Positions 16,217 to 24,159 of a stretch of DNA of 32,645 bases are shown here, piece by piece. The notes beneath the pieces were generated by a model. The model had not been told where the DNA came from. It saw nothing but the letters and a program-made list of their open reading frames with translations, and ran no database searches. How positions within the stretch are numbered: position 1 is the first letter of the stretch; every line of letters begins with the position of its first letter. This DNA comes from Pseudomonadota bacterium (GTDB lineage Bacteria > Pseudomonadota > Alphaproteobacteria > Rhizobiales > Xanthobacteraceae), in contig JAEWBW010000039.1 in NCBI GenBank assembly GCA_023390955.1, positions 1 to 32,645 of the forward strand, written 5' to 3'. The position numbers and the translations under genes are program-made.

Positions 16217-17610
16217 CGAGCCACTCTCCGTCTGATGAGGGCCATCGAGCGCGCTGCCCCGGGATTGATCTCCTGAGGCAGCGCTTGACGCGCGTGCGCG
16301 TGCCTCGATCCTTTGCGCAGCCGCCTGCGGGCGGAATTGACATGCCGCATCAATGTGTGCGGCGACCAGTTCTCCGCGTCCCGCCGGGACGCAAACAGCT
16401 CGCTTCGCAGGGCATTGATCTCCTGCGTGAGCGCGGGATCGCCGGCAGCTGATGTGAGGGCGTCAACGGTCCCGGCGTAGCCGATCGGCTCGAACCTTTG
16501 GAGCCAGCCAAGCAGACCGAAATAGACGGCTTGCGCCCCGCCACGGCGCGCCGCGTGGCGCAACTGCCGGAACGACCACGCTTCCGATGCGAGATAGGCC
16601 GCACGGCGGTGGTGAAGAGCGTTGGCCGCGCGTCGTTGGACCGTGGGAGCAATCCATGCCAGTCCGGCAATTGCAACCAGTGCGGACGTCAAGAGCAGCC
16701 AGTGATCCGCAGCGAAGGCGATCAGCGTGCGCCACGTCCAGCTGCTGCCGGTTGCCCCTCCCGCGGCCGCGTCGCCAGCAGCCGGATTGACCGCAACACT
16801 CAGCGCGATCGCGTCGAGATGAATCTGCTCGATCTTGCCGCTGCCGGTATTCCACCAGCCTATGTCGATCGCTGGTAACGAATACTCACCAGGGCGCTCG
16901 ATCATGTAGGTCGCTGCGTCGATCCGCGTCGACGTCATGACGTCGGAGCGCCCGGCCGTCTTGTCCTCGAGCACCGGCTGCGCTGGATACGACCGCAGCC
17001 CCTCGATCGGGACGAATGCTTGCGGCGGCAGCAGCATCGCAAGCGTGCCCTCGCCGTGGATGGTGATGCTGCGCTTGACCGCGTCGCCGGCCTTCAGCTG
17101 ATCCGACGAACGCTCGATGGCCTGCTCAACCGTCAGCCTGGTGGCCGACAGGAAGGGCTGGAGCGAGGTGGCATCGTTCGGGATGAAGGCCTCGAAGGTG
17201 ACGCTCGGCAGTGGGACCGATACATGGCGCGTGGCGGGAGGTGCGGCGGCGTAGGTGATGCCGACGTGCTGCTCCGGAATCGCGTACGATCCCGTCTCCT
17301 GCGGATAGATCGCAAAGCGGTAGCGGACGCCGGCGTAAGTCAAGCCATTGCGGTCTTCGCTGACGTTGGTGCTCTGCAATGGCCGCGTCACCGCGTTGCG
17401 CACCTGGAAGTCCGGCAGTTCGGGCGGCGAAGTCATGTAGTTCGGCGCCAGCGCGACGATCTCCAGCGTGGCGGGCTGCCCGACCACGACACGCGGCGGC
17501 TCGATCTTCACGTTGAGGATCGGATTCAGGTCGTCGGCCTGTTGCGCACGAACGCCGTGCAGCGATATCGCGGCCAGGAGCAGCAGTGCGACAGAGAGCG
17601 CGTGTCTCAT
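16213..17610 (-). CDS. BatD-like membrane protein
   Basis: The 465-residue protein has a signal peptide (HALSVALLLLAAISLHGVRA) and an extracytoplasmic beta-sandwich region (VKIEPPRVVVGQPATLEIVA, VRYRFAIYPQETGSYAIPEQ). One transmembrane helix lies near residues 305-325 (HWLLLTSALVAIAGLAWIAP), followed by a basic cytoplasmic tail. This is the BatD/oxygen-tolerance protein layout found at the end of MoxR-DUF58-VWA operons. The ATG overlaps the preceding VWA/TPR stop by four bases. Its role is inferred from the family: part of a membrane complex with the VWA proteins, energised by MoxR. Confidence 0.82.
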   Translation of the reverse strand: MRHALSVALLLLAAISLHGVRAQQADDLNPILNVKIEPPRVVVGQPATLEIVALAPNYMTSPPELPDFQVRNAVTRPLQSTNVSEDRNGLTYAGVRYRFAIYPQETGSYAIPEQHVGITYAAAPPATRHVSVPLPSVTFEAFIPNDATSLQPFLSATRLTVEQAIERSSDQLKAGDAVKRSITIHGEGTLAMLLPPQAFVPIEGLRSYPAQPVLEDKTAGRSDVMTSTRIDAATYMIERPGEYSLPAIDIGWWNTGSGKIEQIHLDAIALSVAVNPAAGDAAAGGATGSSWTWRTLIAFAADHWLLLTSALVAIAGLAWIAPTVQRRAANALHHRRAAYLASEAWSFRQLRHAARRGGAQAVYFGLLGWLQRFEPIGYAGTVDALTSAAGDPALTQEINALRSELFASRRDAENWSPHTLMRHVNSARRRLRKGSRHAHARQALPQEINPGAARSMALIRRRVAR

Positions 17611-19124
17611 GGCGCCCCCTTCCCCGTCGCCGGCAGCGAATCCTGAATGGCGAATTTCAGCTTGAGGAATTCTGCCGGCGACGTTTGGACCTGACGCATC
17701 CAGGCCGCAGCCGCGCCGGCCGTGGTCACGTCCTCCGGTGTGATGGTGATCCTCTTGCCGCCCTTCTGGTTTGGATCGACCTTCGTCTCGTCAGCCTTCA
17801 GGTCCGGCGGCGCGTTGTCGTCCTGCTCCTGCTTGCGCCGTTTCGCCTCCCGCGCATCCAGCGCGGCCTGGACGATCGCGCGGTTGGTCTTGGCCGCGAC
17901 GTTGTCCGGCTGCGCCTTCAGCACAGCGTCGTAGGCCGCCAGGGCTTTCTCATAGGCGTGGTTCTGGGCTTGCGCGTTGCCGAGCGCGAACATGCCCTCC
18001 AGCGTGCCAACATGCGAAAAGTCCTGCGCGGCCTCGAGGAAGTCATAGCTGCGATAGGCGGCGATGCCGCGCCACATCGGATCGGCGAACAGGCGCGCCG
18101 CCGCGCGATAGTCACCGCGGTCGAATGCGAGCCGTCCCTGCTGGTCCGGTGTCAGCCAGAGATTGGCAAAGCGAGAGGTATCGTCCGCTTTGGCCGGTGC
18201 GGCTTGCGTCGCGATCATCAACGCCAAGACCCAGGCGACCGTGGTGCCGCGCCGGAACCAGAGCAGGCTAAGGAGCGCCAAAGGCAACAGCAGCCAATAG
18301 CCCTCGTCCCGCCATTGCGTGCCGAAGGCATCGCCCTGCGCCGCCTGGAAGCGGGTCTCAATCCGCCGCTCCAGCCGCGCGATGTCGGAGTCGTCGATGC
18401 TGACACGGATGATGTCCGGACCGGCAGGCCCAGAAGCTTCCGCGCTCACCGCGAGCGTCACGAGATTGTTCCGTCCCGCGACCTGCCGCAGCGCTGCCGC
18501 GTCCGTAGTCCCAAAATCGTCGGTAACCAGCAGGATCGTCCCGGCGACCGGCTCCGTCGCAAGCGCGTCGGCAGACAGCGCAATGGCGCTCGCGATGTTC
18601 TTGCCATCGGACGGCATCAGGCCCGGAGCAAGCGCGGCCAGGAACGGCTCGACCACGGTCCGGTCGTCGGTCGGCGGCATCACCAGATGCGCGGTGCCGG
18701 CGAAGGCGACAAGCCCGGTCCTGGCGCCGGCGCGGGCCGCGAGCAGGTCCCGGATTTTTTGCTGGGCGCGTTCGAGGCGCGATGGCGCAACATCGCGTGC
18801 GCTCATGGAGGAGCCGACCGCCAGCGCGATCATCAAGGGCGCCTTGTCTTCGACAAAGGGTGGCAGTTCGCGACGCCAGGTCGGGCCGGACATCGCGATG
18901 ATGCCGAGCAGCATGGCGACAGCGACGAGATAGAGCGGGTTGATGTTACGGCCTCGCTGTGGCCGCACGATCAGGTGCGTCAGGAGATGCGGCGCGATCA
19001 CCCCGCCCCATTGGGCGCTGACGCTCTGCCGGCGCAGCAACAAGCCAAACACGATGGCGAGCGGGATCAGCGCGAGCAACCAGAGGGGACGGAGGAGATG
19101 AAAGGACGTGGCCGCGTCATGCAT
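17607..19124 (-). CDS. BatB/BatC-type VWA-TPR fusion protein with degraded MIDAS
   Basis: The 505-residue protein starts at the ATG at 19124 and overlaps the preceding VWA stop by eight bases. Two N-terminal transmembrane helices (about 10-30 and 62-80) are followed by a VWA domain (about 95-260) and another transmembrane helix near 295-310. A periplasmic TPR region follows (QGRLAFDRGDYRAAARLF, ALAAYDAVLKAQPDNVAAKT) and then a Lys/Asp-rich tail. The MIDAS motif, normally D-x-S-x-S, reads A102-V-G104-S-S106, so the key aspartate and first serine are lost, while D202 in LVTDDFG remains. The protein is therefore unlikely to bind metal in the usual way and may be a structural partner of the intact VWA protein upstream. 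Confidence 0.85.
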   Translation of the reverse strand: MHDAATSFHLLRPLWLLALIPLAIVFGLLLRRQSVSAQWGGVIAPHLLTHLIVRPQRGRNINPLYLVAVAMLLGIIAMSGPTWRRELPPFVEDKAPLMIALAVGSSMSARDVAPSRLERAQQKIRDLLAARAGARTGLVAFAGTAHLVMPPTDDRTVVEPFLAALAPGLMPSDGKNIASAIALSADALATEPVAGTILLVTDDFGTTDAAALRQVAGRNNLVTLAVSAEASGPAGPDIIRVSIDDSDIARLERRIETRFQAAQGDAFGTQWRDEGYWLLLPLALLSLLWFRRGTTVAWVLALMIATQAAPAKADDTSRFANLWLTPDQQGRLAFDRGDYRAAARLFADPMWRGIAAYRSYDFLEAAQDFSHVGTLEGMFALGNAQAQNHAYEKALAAYDAVLKAQPDNVAAKTNRAIVQAALDAREAKRRKQEQDDNAPPDLKADETKVDPNQKGGKRITITPEDVTTAGAAAAWMRQVQTSPAEFLKLKFAIQDSLPATGKGAP

Positions 19125-20115
19125 GGCTGACGGCCCCCGTCCGGCGCAGACCGCTCCCAATCAACAGCGCCAGCCACAGCAGCAGACCGAGCGCGACCGC
19201 GGCGCCAAGGGGCCACTGGAACAGCGGCAGTTTTGGCCGCCACGATTGCGTCTCCAGCTTTGCCGGCGCGAGGCGGTCGATGTCGGCATAGATCGTCTGC
19301 AACTGCGCGCCGTCCTCGGCCCGGAAGAAGTGACCGCCGGTGGTATCAGCGACCCGCTGCAGCACGCCGAGATCGACACGGTTCTCGCCGGATGCGGCGG
19401 GATCGCCGACGCCGATCGTGTAGACGGTGACTTCGTTTTGCCGGGCGATATCGGCCGCGTGTTCCGGCGGCACCTTGCTCGCCGTGTCATTACCGTCGGT
19501 CAGGAGGATCAGGAGCTTTTGCTTGGTCGTGCTTGCTGCGAAGGTCTTGATCGCGAGTCCGATAGTATCGCCGATCGCCGTCTGCTGGCCGGCCATCCCG
19601 ACCGCTGCCTGATCGAGCAGCTTTTGCGCGGTCTTGAGGTCCTGGGTGAACGGGACCTGCACATAGGCGCGGGTGCCGAACAGGATCAGGGCGACCCGGT
19701 CCCCCCTGCGGCGCGCGATGAAGTCGCTGATCACGCGCTTGACGCCGTCGAGACGGGCCAGCGTCGCACCGTCCGATGCCTTGAAATCGCGCTGGTCCAT
19801 CGATCCGGAGATGTCGACCGCAAGGATCAGGTCCCGCGCGGACACGTCGCGCGTGACGGGATCGCCGACCCATTGCGGCCGCGCGAGGGCGACAACCAGC
19901 AATGTCCAGATCAGCGCCGCCGCGATCATCTGGACCGCCCGGCGCTCAAGAACAACCGCGCCCCGTTGCGGCGTCTGTCCGGTTGCGGCTGCCAGCCTGT
20001 CGAAGAACGGCACCTGGATCGAAGCCTGGCGCGCCCGGTATGGCGGCAGCAACCACCACACCAGGATCGGCAGCGGCAGCAAGAGCAGCAGCCATGGCCA
20101 GGCGAGCTCAAGCAT
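19117..20115 (-). CDS. BatA-type VWA-domain membrane protein (intact MIDAS)
   Basis: The 332-residue protein starts at the ATG at 20115, preceded by AGGAGG. Its layout is transmembrane helices at about 5-24 and 60-78, a VWA domain (about 93-290), and a C-terminal transmembrane helix (LPLFQWPLGAAVALGLLLWL). The MIDAS is complete: D101-x-S103-x-S105 in AVDISGSMD, T179 in GQQTAIGD, D207 in LLTDGND. The ATG overlaps the DUF4381 stop by eight bases. It is comparable to BatA and to MxaC/MxaL of methylotrophs. It should form a metal-dependent protein contact on the membrane with its VWA/TPR and BatD neighbours. Confidence 0.9.
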   Translation of the reverse strand: MLELAWPWLLLLLPLPILVWWLLPPYRARQASIQVPFFDRLAAATGQTPQRGAVVLERRAVQMIAAALIWTLLVVALARPQWVGDPVTRDVSARDLILAVDISGSMDQRDFKASDGATLARLDGVKRVISDFIARRRGDRVALILFGTRAYVQVPFTQDLKTAQKLLDQAAVGMAGQQTAIGDTIGLAIKTFAASTTKQKLLILLTDGNDTASKVPPEHAADIARQNEVTVYTIGVGDPAASGENRVDLGVLQRVADTTGGHFFRAEDGAQLQTIYADIDRLAPAKLETQSWRPKLPLFQWPLGAAVALGLLLWLALLIGSGLRRTGAVSHA

Positions 20116-20596
20116 GATGCCTCCTGATCCAGCGCCGGACGAGGCCGACCAGCGACTCCAGCTCGGCACCATCGGGCGGTATCTGCCGATACGGCCCATT
20201 CACGAGCAGGCGGCCGACGCCATTGGAGAACTCGTCGCCGCCATAGCTGCGGTCGAGGAAGGAGAGCCATGCGGGCCCGACGAGAGACGCGACCTGTTCG
20301 CGCGGAAACGCGGCAAGCGCGGTCCGCCGCACCAGCACCGTCAGCCGCGACAGCCGTTCGGGCGAACCCGAACGTGCCCGCTCGATCCGGTACAGCTCCG
20401 CCAATGCCTCACGGCGATAGCGATTAACGCGGCGCAGATGCAGGAAACGCCAGATCGCCGCCCCGACGGCGGCAAGCAACAGCACGATCGCCAGCCGCGC
20501 CTCCCAGGTCTGCGGCATGAGGTTCACGGCATGCGGCAGCGGGATGTCGATCAGGCCGGCCACCGGGTCAGCTTTCGCGGATGGCGTGTCAGCCAA
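20108..20596 (-). CDS. DUF4381 membrane protein
   Basis: The probable start is a TTG at 20596, with GGAGG seven bases upstream. This gives 162 residues and an eight-base overlap with the DUF58 stop, like the next two junctions. An ATG 33 bp further up would bury the start deep in the DUF58 gene. The protein has the short motif GLIDIPLPHAV, one transmembrane helix (ARLAIVLLLAAVGAAIWRFL) and a basic cytoplasmic domain (REALAELYRIERARSG, RRTALAAFPREQVASL, GPAWLSFLDR). This is the DUF4381 pattern found between DUF58 and VWA genes in Bat operons. The role is unknown beyond this association. Confidence 0.8.
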   Translation of the reverse strand: MADTPSAKADPVAGLIDIPLPHAVNLMPQTWEARLAIVLLLAAVGAAIWRFLHLRRVNRYRREALAELYRIERARSGSPERLSRLTVLVRRTALAAFPREQVASLVGPAWLSFLDRSYGGDEFSNGVGRLLVNGPYRQIPPDGAELESLVGLVRRWIRRHHA

Positions 20597-21575
20597 GGGC
20601 CGCCTCCGTCTGGCTGTGGTCGGCCGCACGGCCGTGACGGGCAGACAGGCCGCCCAGAAGTCGACGGAGCTGCGGGGCGGTGTCCTCCGCGGCGCTCAGC
20701 GGCAGCACGGGAATCCCGAGCTCGCGGGTCCAGGCGAAGACGCCCTCGAGGCGCTGTTGCGTGGCCTGCGATACGCTTTTGCGGATGCTGTCGCGGCCGA
20801 CGTCGAGGCGTATCTGCAACTCGCCGTCGGTGACGGTCATGCTCGCCGATGGAGGCAGGTCGCTCTGCAGGGGATCATGGACGAGCACCGCGATCACGTC
20901 GTTATGCCGGGCCATGGCCGAGACCAGCCCGCGCGTTGCGGCGTCAGCCCCGTCGAAATCGCTGACGATGATCACGGCGGCATCGTGCGGCGCCTGTCGC
21001 CGCGCATGGTCGAGCGCGGTGTTCAGCATCGAAGGCGCGGAGACCAGGCCGCGCCCGACGCCGAGCGCCTGGTTCTGCGCGACGATGCCAGCGAGAATCT
21101 GCAGCACGGTCGCCCGGCTGCGCCGCGCCCTCACCTCGGTGACGTCGCGATCGCTGAACAGAACCGCGCCGATCCGGTCGCCGGCGCCAAGCACCCGCCA
21201 CGCCCCGATCGCCGCGGCCTCGGCCGCCGTCACGGATTTCATCGCGCGCCGGCTGCCGAAGAACATCGACAGGCGCTGGTCGACGACCAAAATCGTCTGC
21301 CGGTCGCGCTCCTCGTTGAAGACGCGGATATGCGGCTTGCGCAGCCGCGCCGTCACCTTCCAGTCGATCGAGCGGACGTCATCGCCCGGGCGATAATCCC
21401 GGATCTCCTCGAAGTTCAGGCCGCGGCCACGCATGCGCGAGGAGAAGCGGCCCGACAGCAGGCTGTGAACCGGCTGGCGCGGCAGGAACGAGACGTGCCG
21501 CGCGCGATATTCGAGCGCGATCAGGTCATCGAGACCGACATAGACACCTGGTGCTTTATCCGATGTGCCGGTCAT
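20589..21575 (-). CDS. DUF58-family protein
   Basis: The 328-residue protein has the signature GLNFEEIRDYRPGDDVRSID followed by WKVTARLRKPHIRVFNEERD (about residues 52-90), diagnostic of DUF58. A VWA-like fold follows (TILVVDQRLSMFFGSRRAMK), in which the MIDAS residues are only partly kept. There is no transmembrane segment. It starts 7 bp after the MoxR stop and ends in an eight-base overlap with DUF4381. DUF58 proteins accompany MoxR ATPases and are equivalent in position to MxaS of the methanol oxidation cluster. Confidence 0.9.
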   Translation of the reverse strand: MTGTSDKAPGVYVGLDDLIALEYRARHVSFLPRQPVHSLLSGRFSSRMRGRGLNFEEIRDYRPGDDVRSIDWKVTARLRKPHIRVFNEERDRQTILVVDQRLSMFFGSRRAMKSVTAAEAAAIGAWRVLGAGDRIGAVLFSDRDVTEVRARRSRATVLQILAGIVAQNQALGVGRGLVSAPSMLNTALDHARRQAPHDAAVIIVSDFDGADAATRGLVSAMARHNDVIAVLVHDPLQSDLPPSASMTVTDGELQIRLDVGRDSIRKSVSQATQQRLEGVFAWTRELGIPVLPLSAAEDTAPQLRRLLGGLSARHGRAADHSQTEAALG

Positions 21576-21582
21576 GGCGGCC

Positions 21583-22605
21583 TCAGGCTGCTGCGACCAG
21601 CTCGGTGATCTTGTCGATCACCTGATCGGGCGTAATGCCCTGCGAGACCGCCTCATAGCTGAGGATGATCCGGTGCCGCAGGCAGTCGTGCGCGACGGCG
21701 CGAATGTGGTCCGGCGTCACGAAGTCGGATTGATCGAGCCAGGCACGGGCGCGGGCACAGCGGTCGAGCGCGAGGCTGCCGCGCGGACTGGCGCCGATCT
21801 GGATCCATTTGCCGAGCGGCTCTCCATAGCGGCCGGGAAAGCGCGTCGCATAGATGAGGTCGACCATGTATTTCTGGGCGAGATCCGAAACGAAGATGCC
21901 ATCGATCTCGCCGCGCGCATCCAGAATCGCCTGCTGCGGAATCGGCGGCGGTTCCGTTGTGCGCTCCTTCGCGGCCTGCGCATTCTCGGTACGATTGAGC
22001 CTGATGATCTCGCCTTCCGTCGCCTCATCCGGATAGGTGATGACGACATGCATCAGGAATCGGTCGAGCTGCGCTTCGGGCAGCGGATATGTGCCTTCCT
22101 GCTCGATCGGGTTCTCGGTCGCGAGCACCATGAACAGGTCGGGCATTTTGTACGTCTTGCCGGCGACGGTGACCTGGCGTTCCTCCATGGCCTCGAGCAG
22201 CGCGGATTGCACCTTGGCCGGGGCGCGGTTGATTTCATCGGCCAGCACCAGATTGGCGAAGATCGGCCCCTTCTGGAATTGGAACTGGCCGCCCTTGTCG
22301 GTCTGCACGTAGATCTCGGCGCCGGTCACATCTGACGGCAGCAGGTCCGGCGTGAACTGCACGCGCGACAGATCCGCGGCGAGGTGCTTTGCCAGCGTCT
22401 TGACCGCGCGCGTCTTGGCAAGTCCCGGCAGGCTCTCGATCAACAGATTGCCGTTGGCGAGCAGGCCGATCAGCATGCTCTCGACCAGATGGTCCTGGCC
22501 GAGCACGGATTTGCCGATCCGCGACTTCAGCTCGAGCACAGCTTCGCGGGCGGCGGAAGCGTTGTCCGTCGATTTGGCCTTCGTCAGTGGGCTCGGTTCG
22601 ACCAT
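21583..22605 (-). CDS. MoxR-family AAA+ ATPase
   Basis: The 340-residue cytoplasmic ATPase has Walker A ESLPGLAKT (57-65, the MoxR form of GxxGxGKT) and Walker B LVLADEINRAP (119-129). Sensor 1 is LATENPIEQEGTYPLPEAQL, and a lid domain with sensor-2 region is present (SPRGSLALDRCARARAWL, RIILSYEA). MoxR proteins act as chaperones that activate or insert cofactors into partner enzymes, usually with VWA proteins such as those encoded next. It begins 12 bp after the HlyD stop. The nearest candidate client in the same transcript is the sulfatase; this is inference. Confidence 0.93.
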   Translation of the reverse strand: MVEPSPLTKAKSTDNASAAREAVLELKSRIGKSVLGQDHLVESMLIGLLANGNLLIESLPGLAKTRAVKTLAKHLAADLSRVQFTPDLLPSDVTGAEIYVQTDKGGQFQFQKGPIFANLVLADEINRAPAKVQSALLEAMEERQVTVAGKTYKMPDLFMVLATENPIEQEGTYPLPEAQLDRFLMHVVITYPDEATEGEIIRLNRTENAQAAKERTTEPPPIPQQAILDARGEIDGIFVSDLAQKYMVDLIYATRFPGRYGEPLGKWIQIGASPRGSLALDRCARARAWLDQSDFVTPDHIRAVAHDCLRHRIILSYEAVSQGITPDQVIDKITELVAAA

Positions 22606-22617
22606 GCCGTCATCGCC

Positions 22618-23769
22618 TCAATTCATCGCCGTGACGTAATTCATCCAGCTCTTCATCCGCAGCAGGATCTTGCGCACCACCGCGAGCTCGGACCAGTGAT
22701 CGGTGTAGACAGCGACCTGTGCCGTGGAGCCCGGCGGCAGCCGAAAGCCGGAGTAGTCGTCGACGACGTCGATGATCGCGACGATCTTGCCGGGGCTCTG
22801 GCGCTGCTCGGGAAGGACAAGATCGCCGGACGGCTGCAGTTGTCCTTGCGCGACGCTGTCGATCACGCGCGAGATCTTGCCGCCGAAGACCCTGCCGGGA
22901 ACGCCGTCAAACGCGATCTCGACCGCGTTGCCCGCGTCGATGCGCTGGATGACGTTCTGCGGAAACGACGCCGCGAACAAGGTCTGATCGGTATGGACGA
23001 ACACCATGACGGGGCGGATCGGCATCGGCATTGCGGCCATACCAGGCTTCAGGAACAGCTGCGTGGCGAAGCCATCGGTCGGCGCGCGGATGGTGGCCTG
23101 GGTCAATTCGAACTCGGCGTGGCGAAGCTCGGCCTCGACGCGGGCCACGTCGGTGTTGACGCCGTTGATGGAGGATTCGAAGGCCAGCCTCGCGCGTTCG
23201 GCGGCGGCCTTTGCGGCCGACAGCTTGGCCTCGCTTTCCAGGTAGGACGCCTTCTCGTTGGCTTCCTGCAGGTCGGAGAACGGTGGCGGGGACTGGCGGC
23301 GGCGGGCATCTTCGTTGGCGACGGCATAGCGATCGTAGGCCTGCTTCGCGCGGTCGCGGGCCGCTTCAGCTTCCTTCTCCTCGCCTTCGGCCTGGCTGAC
23401 GGCGGCCTTGAGCATCTGGACGTTCTGCTTCGACTGGGCGAGTTGCGCCTTCTTCTGATCGACCGTGTCCTGGAATGGCGCGGGGTCCAGCCGGAACAGC
23501 ACGTCGCCCTTCCTGATGGGGACGTTCGGCGTGATCGGCACCTCGACCACGCGCCCGATGACCGTGGAGAAGATCGGCGTGGTGTAGAACAGGATCCTGG
23601 CATCCGGCGTGAAGGGCTGATTGTAGTTCAAGGCGATCACGAGCCCGCCCACGCCGAACAGTCCGCCCAGCACGGCCGTCGATATCGACCAGGTGCTCGC
23701 CTTGACGTGGAAGAGCTTGAAGACCGCGATGCAAATTGCCGCATAAGTGAGGAACAGCAGCGTGATCAT
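22618..23769 (-). CDS. HlyD-family membrane fusion protein (383 aa)
   Basis: The start at 23769 overlaps the DUF3302 stop by four bases (ATGA). Two N-terminal hydrophobic segments (ITLLFLTYAAICIAVFKLF and AVLGGLFGVGGLVIALNY) are followed by a split lipoyl-like domain (VVEVPITPNVPIRKGDVLFR, APTDGFATQLFLKPG). A long alpha-helical hairpin (about residues 105-210, QKKAQLAQSKQNVQMLKAAV) and a C-terminal beta-barrel complete it. The hairpin is longer than in the paralogue at 13430, so it could reach further across the periplasm. No pump or TolC-like gene is adjacent. Confidence 0.88.
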   Translation of the reverse strand: MITLLFLTYAAICIAVFKLFHVKASTWSISTAVLGGLFGVGGLVIALNYNQPFTPDARILFYTTPIFSTVIGRVVEVPITPNVPIRKGDVLFRLDPAPFQDTVDQKKAQLAQSKQNVQMLKAAVSQAEGEEKEAEAARDRAKQAYDRYAVANEDARRRQSPPPFSDLQEANEKASYLESEAKLSAAKAAAERARLAFESSINGVNTDVARVEAELRHAEFELTQATIRAPTDGFATQLFLKPGMAAMPMPIRPVMVFVHTDQTLFAASFPQNVIQRIDAGNAVEIAFDGVPGRVFGGKISRVIDSVAQGQLQPSGDLVLPEQRQSPGKIVAIIDVVDDYSGFRLPPGSTAQVAVYTDHWSELAVVRKILLRMKSWMNYVTAMN

Positions 23770-24071
23770 GGCGGCACGCGCTGCTCGAGCCGGGTCAGGC
23801 GCTCGCGCAGTTCGGCAAACTGCGCCCTGCCCTCGGTGTCGCCGACGCCCCAGCCCCGCTCGGGCCGATAGGCCATCGCCCAGATCCAGAGGAACGGCCA
23901 CAGCGCGCCGAGCATGAACAGGCTGACCCATCCCGCAGCGCCGATAGCGTCCTGGTGCGGATGGTTCCTGGCTTTCGCAATGGCGTGCGGAATGTCGTGC
24001 ACGGCGATGACGCCGTAGAACACGATGATCAAGACGGCGATCAGGATCGCGAGTGAGACATAATCCAACAC
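23766..24071 (-). CDS. DUF3302 inner-membrane protein (101 aa)
   Basis: The likely start is a GTG at 24071, just before the first helix, giving 101 residues; the frame is open to 24218 but that part overlaps the hairpin and the sulfatase. Two transmembrane helices (YVSLAILIAVLIIVFYGVIA and WVSLFMLGALWPFLWIWAMA) flank a loop with AKARNHPHQDAI, matching the paralogue at 14371. The extra C-terminal tail (FAELRERLTRLEQRVPP) is a short coiled coil. Translation is coupled to HlyD through ATGA. It is separated from the sulfatase stop by 88 bp holding a strong inverted repeat. The start is uncertain. Confidence 0.75.
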   Translation of the reverse strand: MLDYVSLAILIAVLIIVFYGVIAVHDIPHAIAKARNHPHQDAIGAAGWVSLFMLGALWPFLWIWAMAYRPERGWGVGDTEGRAQFAELRERLTRLEQRVPP

Positions 24072-24110
24072 AGCCCATGACCTTTCGCTGGCTCCGATTG
24101 CGAAAAGTTC

Positions 24111-24151
24111 GACCGGCCGCCGCCTCGCCCGCGTCGATGCGGCGGCCGGTC
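24111..24151 (-). promoter_or_regulatory. Strong RNA hairpin after the arylsulfatase gene
   Basis: Thirteen bases (GACCGGCCGCCGC) are perfectly complementary to GCGGCGGCCGGTC across a 15-base loop, beginning nine bases after the sulfatase stop. On the transcribed strand it is followed by GAACTTTTCG, a weak T-rich run. It could be a leaky terminator lowering expression of the downstream genes, or a 3' stabiliser for the FGE-sulfatase message. Confidence 0.6.
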
Positions 24152-24159
24152 CGCTTGCT

